Shown: piece by piece, positions 17,264-26,607 of the stretch
Layout: every line of letters begins with the position of its first letter
Position numbering within the stretch: position 1 is the first letter of the stretch
Source: Maribacter cobaltidurans
GTDB taxonomy: Bacteria; Bacteroidota; Bacteroidia; Flavobacteriales; Flavobacteriaceae
Direction: 5' to 3'
DNA: 64,000 nt
NCBI RefSeq assembly: GCF_002269385.1
Contig: NZ_CP022957.1
Coordinates: forward strand, 3,277,001-3,341,000
Made by a program: the position numbers and the translations under genes
Notes under the pieces: model-generated
The model's input: only the letters and a program-made list of their open reading frames with translations
Database searches by the model: none
What the model was told of the DNA's origin: nothing

Positions 17264-17300
17264 CAAAAATATTATTTAAAATAGACGTTAGATTACCGAT

Positions 17301-18653
17301 ATGTCAAAATTCGAATTAAAATTACCAAGAATGGGTGAAAGTGTCGCCGAGGCGACATTGACTTCCTGGTTAAAGGAGGTGGGCGACACCATTGAAATGG
17401 ATGAACCAATTTTTGAGATTGCTACGGATAAAGTGGATAGTGAGGTTCCCAGCGAGGTCGATGGCGTTTTAGTGGAAAAGAGGTTCGATGTTGATGATAT
17501 AGTAAAAGTAGGCCAAGTCGTCGCCGTTATAGAAATAGAGGGTGCAGGTGAGGTCTCTGACGAAGCGGAAGAGCAGGATAGCATGGAAAAAGAAATGGCG
17601 GCCGTGGCAGAGCATGCCGTTGTTCAGGCCAAGGAAGCAATTAGTAGCCCTACTCCCGATTATTCTGCTTCCGAAAGGTTTTATTCTCCTTTGGTCAAGA
17701 ATATAGCCAAAGAAGAAGGTGTTTCCTTTGAAGAGCTCGAATCAATTTCTGGAACCGGTAAGGAGGGCAGGGTAACCAAAAACGATATACTTGATTATAT
17801 TGAAGGGAGAAGTAATGGCTCAGTTGAGAAGGTAGAAAGTAAGTCAACCGAAAGAATGGCACCGCAACCTACTCCAGATAAAAAACAAGATGCAGAACCT
17901 TTAAATACAGGGCAAAAGGAAGAAATGAAAGTGAAGGTTGGAGCCGGTGACGAGGTAATCCCTATGTCCAGAATGGGCAAGCTGATTGCCAAGCACATGG
18001 CGGATAGCGTTTCCACTTCAGCCCATGTCCAAAGTTTCATCGAGGTAGATGTAACCAATATTGTCAATTGGCGAAACAAGGTGAAAGCTGCCTTTGAAAA
18101 GCAAGAGGGTGAAAAATTGACCTTCACACCTATCTTCATGGAGGCCGTTGCCAAGGCCTTAAAGAAGTATCCAATGATGAATATTTCTGTGGACGGTGAT
18201 AACGTTATCAAGAAAAAAAATATAAATATTGGTATGGCTGCTGCCCTTTCGGATGGTAATTTAATCGTGCCCGTCATCAAAAATGCGGACCAACTTAATT
18301 TAGTCGGTATGGCCAAAGTGGTGAATGACCTTGCCGAGCGTTCCAGAAACAACCAGTTAAAACCAGATGAGGTGAAGGATGGTACGTACACCGTAACCAA
18401 TGTTGGTACTTTTGGAAGTGTTTTTGGAACTCCCATAATCAATCAGCCGCAAGTTGGTATTATGGCATTGGGGGCCATACGGAAAATTCCTTCCGTAATA
18501 GAAACGGAGGAAGGGGATTTCATTGGGGTACGCAGTAAAATGTATTTGTCCCATAGTTATGATCACCGGGTGGTCAACGGGGCTTTGGGGAGTATGTTTG
18601 CCAAGTCCGTGGCAGATTATTTGGAAGCCTGGGACCCGGATAGGGAAATATAG
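17301..18653 (+). CDS. 2-oxo acid dehydrogenase E2 (dihydrolipoyl acyltransferase)
   Basis: The acyltransferase core of a 2-oxo acid dehydrogenase complex, 450 residues. It has one lipoyl domain (residues 1-77, lipoyl-lysine K44 in EIATDKVDSEVP), a peripheral-subunit-binding domain (about 126-165), a charged linker, and the catalytic domain (about 215-450). The catalytic motif reads Y-D-H-R-V-V-N-G, with Asn where most E2 proteins have Asp. No E1 or E3 gene is adjacent. A branched-chain (BKD-type) E2 is the likeliest assignment, but pyruvate or 2-oxoglutarate cannot be excluded from sequence. Confidence 0.88.
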   Translation: MSKFELKLPRMGESVAEATLTSWLKEVGDTIEMDEPIFEIATDKVDSEVPSEVDGVLVEKRFDVDDIVKVGQVVAVIEIEGAGEVSDEAEEQDSMEKEMAAVAEHAVVQAKEAISSPTPDYSASERFYSPLVKNIAKEEGVSFEELESISGTGKEGRVTKNDILDYIEGRSNGSVEKVESKSTERMAPQPTPDKKQDAEPLNTGQKEEMKVKVGAGDEVIPMSRMGKLIAKHMADSVSTSAHVQSFIEVDVTNIVNWRNKVKAAFEKQEGEKLTFTPIFMEAVAKALKKYPMMNISVDGDNVIKKKNINIGMAAALSDGNLIVPVIKNADQLNLVGMAKVVNDLAERSRNNQLKPDEVKDGTYTVTNVGTFGSVFGTPIINQPQVGIMALGAIRKIPSVIETEEGDFIGVRSKMYLSHSYDHRVVNGALGSMFAKSVADYLEAWDPDREI

Positions 18654-18722
18654 TATTCGTTTTGGTCAGTGAATTTATCTCGGATTAACAGAATTCTAAC
18701 ATTCTATTTCTTTTTTTGATTT

Positions 18723-18730
18723 TAAATTTG
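18723..18730 (+). promoter_or_regulatory. -7 promoter box of outer-membrane protein gene
   Basis: TAAATTTG, an exact TAnnTTTG match, 19 nt before the ATG at 18750. Confidence 0.45.
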
Positions 18731-18749
18731 AGGCCTACCAAACCAAAAA

Positions 18750-20018
18750 ATGTTAAAATCAACCCCCGTGTTCTTCAAACATCAGTTTGAAAAATTTACC
18801 TTTCTATTCATTTTTTTGATTCCTTTTATGGCTATCTCCCAAGGTGAGCAAGAAGAGGAAACCCAAATGAGGCTCTTTATCGATTGTAATTGTGACAAAA
18901 ATTTTCTGAGACAGGAAATACAATATGTTGGTCATGTAAGGGACCAGGCACAAGCCAATATCAAATTATTCATTTATGATATTTCCAATGGTAGCGGTGG
19001 ACGAAAGTATACGTTAAATTTTCAGGGCGTAGGTTATTACAAGGATATTAATGGAGAACTTACTTATGACACCACGGCCAACATGACGAGTGATGAGGTT
19101 AGAAAGGGATTGTTGAAAAAGGTTCAATCCGGACTTCTAAAATATGTAATTTATTCTGGATTGGCAGACAATATCACGTACACCGTCAATAGGGACGGTA
19201 CAGGTGACGTACAGGAAATTGATTACACAGACCCTTGGAACAATTGGATTTTTGAGGTTTTTGGAGAAGCCAGATTGGATAAGGAATCCAGCAGAAAAAA
19301 CTTTAGTTATACGCTTGGTTTTGAAAGTGATCATGTAACGGAAAATTGGCGAATTAGAACAGATGTTCGTGTTAGCCAGGCCAATAGTGAATATGTACAA
19401 GATGAGGAAACCTTTACCAGTGAAAGGTTTAGGTATTCTGTTGATGGTAGTATTGTAAGGAGTTTGTCCGATCACTGGTCAACCGGTGTTTTTGGAGGTG
19501 CAAGACACGACACGTTTACAAATCTAGATTTTAGATATTACTTTACTCCTGCTTTGGAATACAATATATTTCCCTACCGGGAAGTACTTCGAAGGGAAAT
19601 CACCTTGGCATATAAAATAGGTTACTTCCATAATGATTACATAGAAACGACCATTCTTGATAAGTTACGAGAGGGTATTTTCAATCATTCCCTAGATTTT
19701 CAGGTACGCTACAGGCAACCTTGGGGCAGTGTTTATACGCGATTGAGGGGCTCCACGTTTTTAAATGATTTCAGTAAAAACAGAATTCAATTTAACGGTA
19801 ATTTATCGGTTCGTTTGCTAAAGGGGTTATCCGTGAGGTTTTCGGGAAGGTTTGAGCTTATTCGAGATCAAATTAATCTACCTGCCGGAGATGCTTCCAT
19901 TGAGGATGTCCTCTTGCAACAAAAGCAAATCGCTACGGATTTTGAAACCGGTTTTAATATCGGGCTTAGCTATACTTTTGGTTCCGCATTCAATAATATT
20001 ATCAACACAAGGCTGTGA
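18750..20018 (+). CDS. Probable outer-membrane beta-barrel protein
   Basis: A 422-residue exported protein. The hydrophobic stretch at about 17-30 ends AISQG, a usual Bacteroidota signal-peptidase site. The first 150 mature residues look soluble and include a C-N-C-D pair. From about residue 160 to the end there are many amphipathic strands with aromatic girdles, and the last strand (IGLSYTFGSAFNNI) resembles a barrel-terminal signal. I do not recognise the family. It is probably a surface or outer-membrane protein expressed alone. Confidence 0.65.
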   Translation: MLKSTPVFFKHQFEKFTFLFIFLIPFMAISQGEQEEETQMRLFIDCNCDKNFLRQEIQYVGHVRDQAQANIKLFIYDISNGSGGRKYTLNFQGVGYYKDINGELTYDTTANMTSDEVRKGLLKKVQSGLLKYVIYSGLADNITYTVNRDGTGDVQEIDYTDPWNNWIFEVFGEARLDKESSRKNFSYTLGFESDHVTENWRIRTDVRVSQANSEYVQDEETFTSERFRYSVDGSIVRSLSDHWSTGVFGGARHDTFTNLDFRYYFTPALEYNIFPYREVLRREITLAYKIGYFHNDYIETTILDKLREGIFNHSLDFQVRYRQPWGSVYTRLRGSTFLNDFSKNRIQFNGNLSVRLLKGLSVRFSGRFELIRDQINLPAGDASIEDVLLQQKQIATDFETGFNIGLSYTFGSAFNNIINTRL

Positions 20019-20069
20019 TTTGTTATTAAAGTCTCTTACCTTGATTCCTTCGCCTTCAACGTTAAAACA

Positions 20070-20077
20070 TATCTTTG
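20070..20077 (+). promoter_or_regulatory. -7 promoter box of exonuclease operon
   Basis: TATCTTTG, an exact TAnnTTTG match, 16 nt before the ATG at 20094. It is the only good candidate for the exonuclease-FAH-Hpt-cinA run. Confidence 0.5.
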
Positions 20078-20093
20078 CATTAAAATCTAATTC

Positions 20094-20870
20094 ATGGACC
20101 TTAAACTTACCAGACCTATCTGTTTTTTTGACTTGGAAACCACTGGTACCAATGTGGCCAAGGATCGCATTGTTGAAATTTCCATATTAAAGGTTTTTCC
20201 AAATGGAAACAAAGAAAGTAAGACGTGGTTGGTGAATCCAGAAATGGAGATTCCGCAGGAAGTTGTGGCCATTCATGGTATTTCCAATGAAAAGGTTGCC
20301 AACGAGCCAACCTTTAAGGAGTTGTCCAAGGAAATCTACAAGATGATCAAGGATAGTGATTTGGGAGGGTTTAACTCCGATAGGTTCGACATACCCTTAT
20401 TGGCAGAGGAGCTCTTGCGCTCAGATATAGATTTTGATATGAAGAATACAGTATCTGTCGATGTTCAGACCATATTCCATAAAAAGGAGAAAAGAACTTT
20501 GGAAGCCGCCTATAAATTTTATTGTGATAAGGAATTAACGGATGCCCATAGTGCAGAGGCGGATACTACTGCAACCTATGAAGTACTGCTATCTCAATTG
20601 GAAAGATACCCAGATTTGGAAAATAACATTAAAAAGTTATCGGAGTTTTCCAAAAGAAAACAATTTGTGGACTTTGCAGGTTTCATAGCTTTGGATGAGG
20701 AAGGTGAGGAGGTTTTTTCCTTTGGGAAGCACAAGGGCAAAAAGGTTCACGATGTATTGGAAAAGGAACCTGGATATTTCGGCTGGATATTAAATGCCGA
20801 TTTTCCTCTGTATACCAAAAAAATATTGACTCAAATAAAGTTGAGTAAACTCAATAACAAGCTTAGTTAG
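20094..20870 (+). CDS. DEDDh 3'-5' exonuclease with C-terminal DUF3820-like domain
   Basis: A 258-residue exonuclease of the DNA polymerase III epsilon/DnaQ type. Exo I is FDLETTG (D13, E15), Exo II is GFNSDRFDIPLL, and Exo III is DAHSAEADTTAT, giving the DEDDh set. After about residue 205 a small domain begins with FGKHKGKKVHDVL and ends near DFPLYTKK, matching the DUF3820 fold. A free-standing DUF3820 protein is encoded at 46541. It is probably a repair or proofreading-type nuclease rather than the replicative epsilon. It leads a tight four-gene run. Confidence 0.88.
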   Translation: MDLKLTRPICFFDLETTGTNVAKDRIVEISILKVFPNGNKESKTWLVNPEMEIPQEVVAIHGISNEKVANEPTFKELSKEIYKMIKDSDLGGFNSDRFDIPLLAEELLRSDIDFDMKNTVSVDVQTIFHKKEKRTLEAAYKFYCDKELTDAHSAEADTTATYEVLLSQLERYPDLENNIKKLSEFSKRKQFVDFAGFIALDEEGEEVFSFGKHKGKKVHDVLEKEPGYFGWILNADFPLYTKKILTQIKLSKLNNKLS

Positions 20871-20880
20871 TAAAAGAGAT

Positions 20881-21492
20881 ATGAAAATAATCTGTATCGG
20901 TAGGAATTACACGGAGCATATCGAGGAGTTAAACAATGAAAAGCCCACGGAGCCTGTTATTTTTATTAAGCCGGATTCCGCGGTGCTGCCCAAGGAACAA
21001 GATTTTTATATCCCTGAATTTTCTAAAGATGTACACTATGAAGTTGAGGTGTTGGTGAAAATCAAGCGAGTTGGAAAACATATCAAGGAAGAATTTGCCG
21101 GAACCTATTATGACGATATTGGTTTGGGTATCGATTTTACTGCAAGGGATTTACAGTCAAAATTGAAGGAAAAGGGATTGCCATGGGAAAAAGCAAAGGG
21201 TTTTGATGGAGCTGCAGTCATTGGACAATGGATGCCCAAGACCCATTTTAAGGACCTTAACAATCTCAATTTTAAGCTAATGAAAAATGGTGAGGTTGTA
21301 CAAAAGGGAAACACCTCGCTAATGTTGTGGAAGATAGACGAAATAATAGCATACGTTTCCACCTACTTTATGCTCAAAAAAGGAGATGTCATTTTCACCG
21401 GAACGCCCGCCGGAGTTGGCAAAGTTAGCGCAAATGACTACCTTACCGGGAGTTTGGAAGGTACGGAACTCTTTAACGTCAAAATAAAGTAA
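20881..21492 (+). CDS. Fumarylacetoacetate hydrolase family protein
   Basis: A 203-residue FAH-family enzyme. These hydrolyse or decarboxylate beta-diketo acids; short members often act on acylpyruvates or oxaloacetate. Seen are the N-terminal GRNYTEHIEEL, FIKPDSAVL, the metal-binding pair in HYEVEVLVKI (E-x-E), DFTARDLQ, and the C-terminal TGTPAGVGKV. It begins 10 nt after the exonuclease stop and overlaps the Hpt start (TAATG). The substrate is not determined. Confidence 0.9.
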   Translation: MKIICIGRNYTEHIEELNNEKPTEPVIFIKPDSAVLPKEQDFYIPEFSKDVHYEVEVLVKIKRVGKHIKEEFAGTYYDDIGLGIDFTARDLQSKLKEKGLPWEKAKGFDGAAVIGQWMPKTHFKDLNNLNFKLMKNGEVVQKGNTSLMLWKIDEIIAYVSTYFMLKKGDVIFTGTPAGVGKVSANDYLTGSLEGTELFNVKIK

Positions 21493-21830
21493 TGATATAT
21501 AGTTTAGACAAGATTAATGAGATGGCAGATGGTGATCAGGATTTTATACTATCCGTCATTTCTGTGTTTTTGGAAGAAGTTCCAGACGATTTGAAGGGTT
21601 TGGAGGAGGCCATCAAAGAAAGGGATTATGAGAAAACCTATCAGCTGGCCCATAAAATAAAGCCCAACGTGGATTTATTGGGCATGGAGCAGACTAGGGC
21701 AGCCGCATTGGAAGTAGAGACCATGGGCAAACAGAATGCTAGTTGGGAAGATATAGAAAAAACCTTCCCTATCTTAAAAACCGATATCCATCAAGTCATT
21801 GGGGAGCTTAAAACTGACTTTCAGCTGTAA
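21492..21830 (+). CDS. Hpt domain phosphotransfer protein
   Basis: A 112-residue stand-alone histidine phosphotransfer protein. The active-site histidine is H54 in the pattern [14 protein letters not shown], in the second helix of a four-helix bundle. Such proteins relay phosphate between hybrid kinases and response regulators; no kinase or regulator is in this window. Both ends overlap neighbours by one base (TAATG), so translation is probably coupled with the FAH and cinA genes. Confidence 0.88.
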   Translation: MIYSLDKINEMADGDQDFILSVISVFLEEVPDDLKGLEEAIKERDYEKTYQLAHKIKPNVDLLGMEQTRAAALEVETMGKQNASWEDIEKTFPILKTDIHQVIGELKTDFQL

Positions 21831-23104
21831 TGTTCGCCGATATAATTACGATTGGCGATGAGATTCTCATAGGCCAAATTATTGACACCAATTCCGCTTT
21901 TATTGCCAAGGAACTCAATAAAATCGGTATTTCCGTATATCAGATAACTTCGGTACAGGACGAGCGTGAACATATTCTAAAAGCCTTGGAGGAAGGCAAG
22001 GCCCACGCTGATATTGTTATCGTTACCGGTGGTCTTGGTCCCACAAAGGATGATATTACAAAACATACTTTTTGCGAATTTTTCAATGATGAACTTGTTG
22101 AGAATAAGGAAGTGCTAAGGCATGTTGAAAATCTTTTCGCAAAATATATTTCCGGCACCCCAATTTCCGATTTAAACAGAAAACAGGCCTGGGTTCCAAG
22201 TAAGGCAAGAGTACTTCACAACAATAACGGCACGGCTCCAGGGATGTGGTTTTATGAAGATGGAACCACATTTGTTTCGTTGCCGGGTGTTCCTTTTGAG
22301 ATGAAGCATCTCATTAAGGAAGTTGTGATTCCAGAGTTGGTAAACTTTTACGAACGTCCGCACATCATCCATAGGACCATTAATACCTATGGCATGGGCG
22401 AGAGCGCTATCGCCCAAAAGATAGAAGACTGGGAAAATAATTTGCCCGGTTGTATTAAACTGGCTTATTTGCCAAGTTTGGGTAAGGTTAGGCTACGATT
22501 GACCGCTAAGGGAAAGGATTATCAAATACTTTCCAATGCCATAGAGGAAGCTTCACAAAAACTATATCCTTTAATTGGGGATATAATCCATGGTACCGAG
22601 GATGATGAGGTAATAGAAGAGGCCATAGCCAAATTGTTGACAAACAAGGGGCTGACCTTAGCAACGGCAGAAAGTTTTACAGGCGGAAATATTGCAAGTC
22701 AGATTACGGCTATTCCGGGAGCTTCGGCATATTTTAAGGGTAGTGTGGTCAGTTATGCCACGGAGATTAAAGTCAAAGTTTTGGGGGTGTCCCAAGAATT
22801 GGTGGACACATACTCTGTGGTGAGTGAGCAGGTGGCCATGGCCATGGCCAGTGGTGTAAAGAAATTATTGGATACGGATTTTGCCATTGCCACTACGGGC
22901 AACGCGGGACCTGCAAAAGGTGATTCCGATGCAGATGTTGGAACGGTATATATAGCCATTGCCTCCCCAACCGACGTTTTCGCGCTTAAATTCAGCATGG
23001 GAAGCCAACGTGAAAGAATCGTTCAAAAGTCTGTAAATAAGGCATTTGAGTTGCTTCAGAAAGAAATTTTAAAAATGTGGGGTGGAATGTTGGCCGAAAG
23101 ATAA
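21830..23104 (+). CDS. cinA: CinA, competence/damage-inducible protein
   Basis: A 424-residue two-domain protein. The N-terminal MoaB/MogA-like domain (about 1-170; COG1058) has [16 protein letters not shown] and [11 protein letters not shown], and acts on ADP-ribose-type nucleotides in related proteins. The C-terminal PncC domain (about 265-420), a nicotinamide-mononucleotide deamidase, has [23 protein letters not shown] and TTGNAGP. It is full length and closes the exonuclease-FAH-Hpt-cinA run with a one-base overlap to Hpt. Confidence 0.95.
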   Translation: MFADIITIGDEILIGQIIDTNSAFIAKELNKIGISVYQITSVQDEREHILKALEEGKAHADIVIVTGGLGPTKDDITKHTFCEFFNDELVENKEVLRHVENLFAKYISGTPISDLNRKQAWVPSKARVLHNNNGTAPGMWFYEDGTTFVSLPGVPFEMKHLIKEVVIPELVNFYERPHIIHRTINTYGMGESAIAQKIEDWENNLPGCIKLAYLPSLGKVRLRLTAKGKDYQILSNAIEEASQKLYPLIGDIIHGTEDDEVIEEAIAKLLTNKGLTLATAESFTGGNIASQITAIPGASAYFKGSVVSYATEIKVKVLGVSQELVDTYSVVSEQVAMAMASGVKKLLDTDFAIATTGNAGPAKGDSDADVGTVYIAIASPTDVFALKFSMGSQRERIVQKSVNKAFELLQKEILKMWGGMLAER

Positions 23105-23112
23105 AAATGATA

Positions 23113-23120
23113 TAAATTTG
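23113..23120 (+). promoter_or_regulatory. -7 promoter box of rpmB-rpmG operon
   Basis: TAAATTTG, an exact TAnnTTTG match, lies 30 nt before the rpmB ATG and just after the cinA stop. Confidence 0.55.
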
Positions 23121-23150
23121 CACCCTGTTTAAAAGAAAAAATTCGGCACA

Positions 23151-23387
23151 ATGTCAAAAGTTTGTGAAATTACGGGAAAGAAGGCGATGGTCGGTAATAA
23201 TGTTTCCTTCTCCATCAACAAGACAAAAAGAAGATTTGATGTAAACCTTTCCAAAAAAAGATTTTACATTCCAGAGGAAGACCGTTGGGTAACCTTGAAA
23301 GTTTCTACTAGAGCTTTAAAGTTGATCAATAAGAAGGGTATCTCTGCCGTATTGAAGGATGCAAAAGCAAATGGGTTGGTAAAGTAA
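23151..23387 (+). CDS. rpmB: Ribosomal protein L28 (bL28)
   Basis: Large-subunit protein bL28, 78 residues. The N-terminal CEITGKKAMVGNNVS and the basic NKTKRRFDVNLSKKRF are typical. It has one cysteine, so it is a zinc-free (C-) form. The next gene, rpmG, begins 19 nt later and the pair is conserved across bacteria. Confidence 0.97.
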   Translation: MSKVCEITGKKAMVGNNVSFSINKTKRRFDVNLSKKRFYIPEEDRWVTLKVSTRALKLINKKGISAVLKDAKANGLVK

Positions 23388-23406
23388 CCTATAATTATAG
23401 AGTACA

Positions 23407-23589
23407 ATGGCAAAAAAAGGGAATAGAATACAAGTAATATTAGAGTGTACTGAGCACAAGGAGTCCGGGAAACCTGGAACTTCCAGATATATTACTACCA
23501 AGAATAAGAAAAATACTCCAGAGAGATTAGAGATTAAAAAATTCAATCCTATCTTGAAGAGAATGACAGTTCATAAAGAAATTAAATAA
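23407..23589 (+). CDS. rpmG: Ribosomal protein L33 (bL33)
   Basis: Large-subunit protein bL33, 60 residues. It has [19 protein letters not shown] and the C-terminal [14 protein letters not shown]. Only one cysteine remains, so it cannot bind zinc (C- form). It lies between rpmB and the DUF4295 gene in the usual Bacteroidota order. Confidence 0.97.
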   Translation: MAKKGNRIQVILECTEHKESGKPGTSRYITTKNKKNTPERLEIKKFNPILKRMTVHKEIK

Positions 23590-23597
23590 AGTAGGTC

Positions 23598-23750
23598 ATG
23601 GCAAAGAAGACGGTAGCAAGTTTACAATCAAGTTCCAAAAGATTGACGAAAGCCATTAAGATGGTTAAATCACCAAAATCAGGTGCCTATATTTTTGTAG
23701 AATCTGTTATGGCCCCTGAAGTGGTCAATGAGTGGTTAGACAAAAAATAA
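23598..23750 (+). CDS. DUF4295 family small basic protein
   Basis: A 50-residue basic protein starting MAKKTVASLQSS and ending NEWLDKK. It starts 8 nt after rpmG and is the DUF4295 protein that follows L28 and L33 in Bacteroidota. Its conservation, charge and position suggest a ribosome-associated role, but this is inference. A strong terminator follows. Confidence 0.9.
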   Translation: MAKKTVASLQSSSKRLTKAIKMVKSPKSGAYIFVESVMAPEVVNEWLDKK

Positions 23751-23773
23751 TAAATCTTATATAAGTTTAATTG

Positions 23774-23800
23774 AGCCCCTTTCCTACGAAAGGGGCTTTT
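23774..23800 (+). terminator. Intrinsic terminator of rpmB-rpmG-DUF4295
   Basis: AGCCCCTTT/AAAGGGGCT 9-bp stem with a 6-nt loop and a T-run, 23 nt after the DUF4295 stop. Confidence 0.9.
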
Positions 23801-23807
23801 TAATTTT

Positions 23808-23815
23808 TATATTTG
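23808..23815 (+). promoter_or_regulatory. -7 promoter box of ftsY
   Basis: TATATTTG, an exact TAnnTTTG match, directly after the ribosomal terminator and 19 nt before the ftsY ATG. Confidence 0.55.
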
Positions 23816-23834
23816 AGTAACATTAGTTTATAAG

Positions 23835-24791
23835 ATGAGCTTATTTAAAAAGATATTTTCTTCGGAAAAAAAGGAAACCTTGGATAAGGGTCTGGAAAAG
23901 ACGAAAACCAGTTTCTTTTCCAAGTTGGGCAAGGCTGTTGCAGGTAAATCCAAAGTTGACGATGATGTTTTGGATAATTTGGAGGAGGTTTTGGTGACTT
24001 CGGATGTGGGTGTTGATACTACCCTAAAGATTATAGAACGTATTGAGGCGCGGGTAGCCAAGGACAAATATATGGGTACCGACGAGTTGAACACCATCTT
24101 AAGGGAGGAAATAGCCGGATTGTTGTCTGAGACCCATACCGGTGAGGAATCTGAGGTTCATATACCATCGGATAAGAAACCCTATGTAATAATGGTGGTG
24201 GGCGTAAATGGTGTAGGTAAGACCACTACTATAGGTAAATTGGCCTATCAACTTAAAAAACAAGGTTATAAGGTAATATTAGGTGCAGCCGATACCTTTC
24301 GAGCCGCAGCCATAGACCAATTGCAGGTTTGGGCGGATAGGGTAGATGTACCCATTGTGAAGCAACAAATGGGTAGTGATCCAGCTTCTGTTGCCTTTGA
24401 TACACTTAGCTCCGCGATAAAACAGGATGCCGATGTGGTCATCATTGATACCGCTGGTAGACTACATAATAAAGTGAACCTTATGAACGAGTTGAGCAAG
24501 GTAAAAAGGGTCATGCAAAAAGTGGTGGAAGATACCCCTCACGAAGTATTATTGGTGCTGGACGGATCTACAGGTCAAAATGCTTTTGAACAGGCAAAAC
24601 AGTTTACAAAGGCCACCGAAGTAACTTCGTTGGCCGTTACCAAATTGGACGGTACCGCTAAAGGAGGTGTTGTAATCGGTATATCCGACCAATTTCAAAT
24701 TCCGGTTAAGTATATTGGGGTAGGGGAAGGTATAGAGGACCTTCAGGTATTCAATAAGTATGAATTTGTTGACTCATTTTTTAGGATTTAA
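23835..24791 (+). CDS. ftsY: Signal recognition particle receptor FtsY
   Basis: GTPase receptor for the signal recognition particle at the inner membrane, 318 residues. The helical N domain (about 20-100) is followed by the G domain with G1 GVNGVGKTTT, the DTFRAAAIDQL insertion-box motif, G3 DTAGRLHNK and G4 TKLDGTAKGG. It lacks the long acidic A domain of E. coli FtsY, as usual in Bacteroidota. The amidase lipoprotein gene follows after 9 nt and is probably co-transcribed. Confidence 0.97.
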   Translation: MSLFKKIFSSEKKETLDKGLEKTKTSFFSKLGKAVAGKSKVDDDVLDNLEEVLVTSDVGVDTTLKIIERIEARVAKDKYMGTDELNTILREEIAGLLSETHTGEESEVHIPSDKKPYVIMVVGVNGVGKTTTIGKLAYQLKKQGYKVILGAADTFRAAAIDQLQVWADRVDVPIVKQQMGSDPASVAFDTLSSAIKQDADVVIIDTAGRLHNKVNLMNELSKVKRVMQKVVEDTPHEVLLVLDGSTGQNAFEQAKQFTKATEVTSLAVTKLDGTAKGGVVIGISDQFQIPVKYIGVGEGIEDLQVFNKYEFVDSFFRI

Positions 24792-24800
24792 AAAGATATC

Positions 24801-26474
24801 ATGAGGAGCGTCCTGCCATTATTGCTCATACTATTTTTGTTTTCTTGTAAACAAGAAGATACGAAACAAGAGAGCGTTGTCTTATGGGAGCCTTATAACG
24901 ATTCTGCTGAAGTAGCCGCCAATGCCGATCACGAAATTAGCAGGATGCGCTACAAACTTATCCAATCCAAGGTGTTGGATAAAAATGCGGTTTTTCTTCC
25001 ATTGTATGATGAGGTGGTAAAAATGAAGGAAGAAGAATATGAATCCTTAAAACCTTTGATTCTAGAGCAGGATATCTTTTCAATAGGTAACAGTATTGAG
25101 CAAGACAAGCTGACCTACGAGCAACTGGTGTTATTTTACCTACATCGGATTTACAAGTACGAACTTGACAACGAAACTACCTTAAATACGGTAATCGCCT
25201 TAAATGAAGAGGTCGTGGCAGCTGCGAGAAAACTGGACGAACAGAAGCGGGAAGGTAGATTGGCGGATGTCCGTCACCCCATTTTTGGTATGCCGATACT
25301 ATTAAAGGACAATATCAATACGGCCGGTATGAAAACCACGGCAGGTAGTATTGCCCTGATGAACAATGAAGTAGATGATTCTTTTATTGTTGAGCGCTTG
25401 AAGGAAAACGGTGCCTTGATTTTAGGAAAAGTGAATCTTAGTGAGTGGGCCTATTTTTTATGTAGTGGTTGCCCTGTGGGGTATAGCGCTGTGGGAGGTC
25501 AAACCTTGAATCCTTATGGAAGAAGGATTTTTGAGACCGGAGGATCTAGCTCCGGTAGTGGGACTTCGGTAGCTGCGAACTATGCCGTGGCGGCAGTGGG
25601 TACGGAAACCTCAGGTTCTATATTGTCTCCCAGTAGTCAGAATTCCGTGGTGGGATTAAAACCGACCATCGGGCTTTTGAGTCGGTCTGGAATTGTACCG
25701 ATTTCAAGTACCTTGGATACGCCGGGACCTATGACCAAAAATGTGGTGGATAATGCGATATTGCTTTCGGCCATGATGGGCTATGATGCAGCCGATTCTA
25801 AATCCGTAAAGGAGGAATATCTCGGGATTTTATCGGCAGGTTTAAACCGGGAACCATTAAAAACAATGAGATTGGGTGCTATGACCTCGCTTATGGAGAG
25901 AGATAGCCTATATAGGGAAACGGTTGAGGAATTAAAGCAGGCTGGAGTGGAAATCATTGAATTTATGCCTCCAGAAGTTAAAATGGAAGGATTTTTAAGT
26001 ATCCTGAACATTGATATGCGTAATGACTTGCCCGCATACTTAAAGGCGTATTCAAATCCGGACTCGGTAACAATTACTTCCATTGCCGATGCTGTCGATT
26101 TCAATAATGCCGATTCGCTGGTCCGTATTCCCTACGGCCAGGCCCTTTTTGAAGGTATTTCGGCTGATAGTACTACCGCCGAAGGCCTGGAAGAAATAAA
26201 AGCCAATTTAGAGGGGAACGGACGCACCTTTTTTGATACGGCCATGGATGCACATGATTTGGATGCCGTGCTGTCCATCAATAATTATCATGCAGGATAT
26301 GCCGCCGTAGCCAAATATCCGGCCTTGACCGTTCCTATGGGGTATAAAGCGAGTGGGGAACCCATAAGCCTCACCTTTATTGGCAAGCCCTTCTCAGAGG
26401 CGCATTTGCTAAGAATGGGAAAAGCTTTTGAAGACGCATTTCCTAAAAGGAAAATGCCCAAAGGATATCAATAG
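24801..26474 (+). CDS. Amidase-signature lipoprotein
   Basis: A 557-residue secreted amidase-signature (AS) hydrolase. A lipobox places the lipid cysteine at C16 (LFLFSC), so it is anchored in an outer or inner membrane. Catalytic Lys is K169 (LLKDNINTAG), the cis-Ser lies in the GGSSSGSG loop (about 249-251), and the nucleophile is likely S273 in TETSGSILSPSS. AS enzymes cleave many amides; the periplasmic or surface location suggests scavenging, but the substrate is unknown. It begins 9 nt after ftsY. Confidence 0.88.
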   Translation: MRSVLPLLLILFLFSCKQEDTKQESVVLWEPYNDSAEVAANADHEISRMRYKLIQSKVLDKNAVFLPLYDEVVKMKEEEYESLKPLILEQDIFSIGNSIEQDKLTYEQLVLFYLHRIYKYELDNETTLNTVIALNEEVVAAARKLDEQKREGRLADVRHPIFGMPILLKDNINTAGMKTTAGSIALMNNEVDDSFIVERLKENGALILGKVNLSEWAYFLCSGCPVGYSAVGGQTLNPYGRRIFETGGSSSGSGTSVAANYAVAAVGTETSGSILSPSSQNSVVGLKPTIGLLSRSGIVPISSTLDTPGPMTKNVVDNAILLSAMMGYDAADSKSVKEEYLGILSAGLNREPLKTMRLGAMTSLMERDSLYRETVEELKQAGVEIIEFMPPEVKMEGFLSILNIDMRNDLPAYLKAYSNPDSVTITSIADAVDFNNADSLVRIPYGQALFEGISADSTTAEGLEEIKANLEGNGRTFFDTAMDAHDLDAVLSINNYHAGYAAVAKYPALTVPMGYKASGEPISLTFIGKPFSEAHLLRMGKAFEDAFPKRKMPKGYQ

Positions 26475-26589
26475 ACCCGAATCCAAAAAGGGAATTTGGT
26501 ATTTTGGACTTTACATAAGCAATAATCATTACACCCGATTTATTCCTAAATTGGAGGTATATAGATGTATTTTGTGGCTATATAAACAA

Positions 26590-26602
26590 GTTGGCAAACA
26601 TT
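26590..26602 (+). repeat. Left arm of 13-bp inverted repeat
   Basis: GTTGGCAAACATT lies 5 nt before the ATG at 26608. Its exact reverse complement AATGTTTGCCAAC is found at 27248-27260, directly after the stop. The two arms thus bracket a single gene. Confidence 0.6.
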
Positions 26603-26607
26603 GATAA

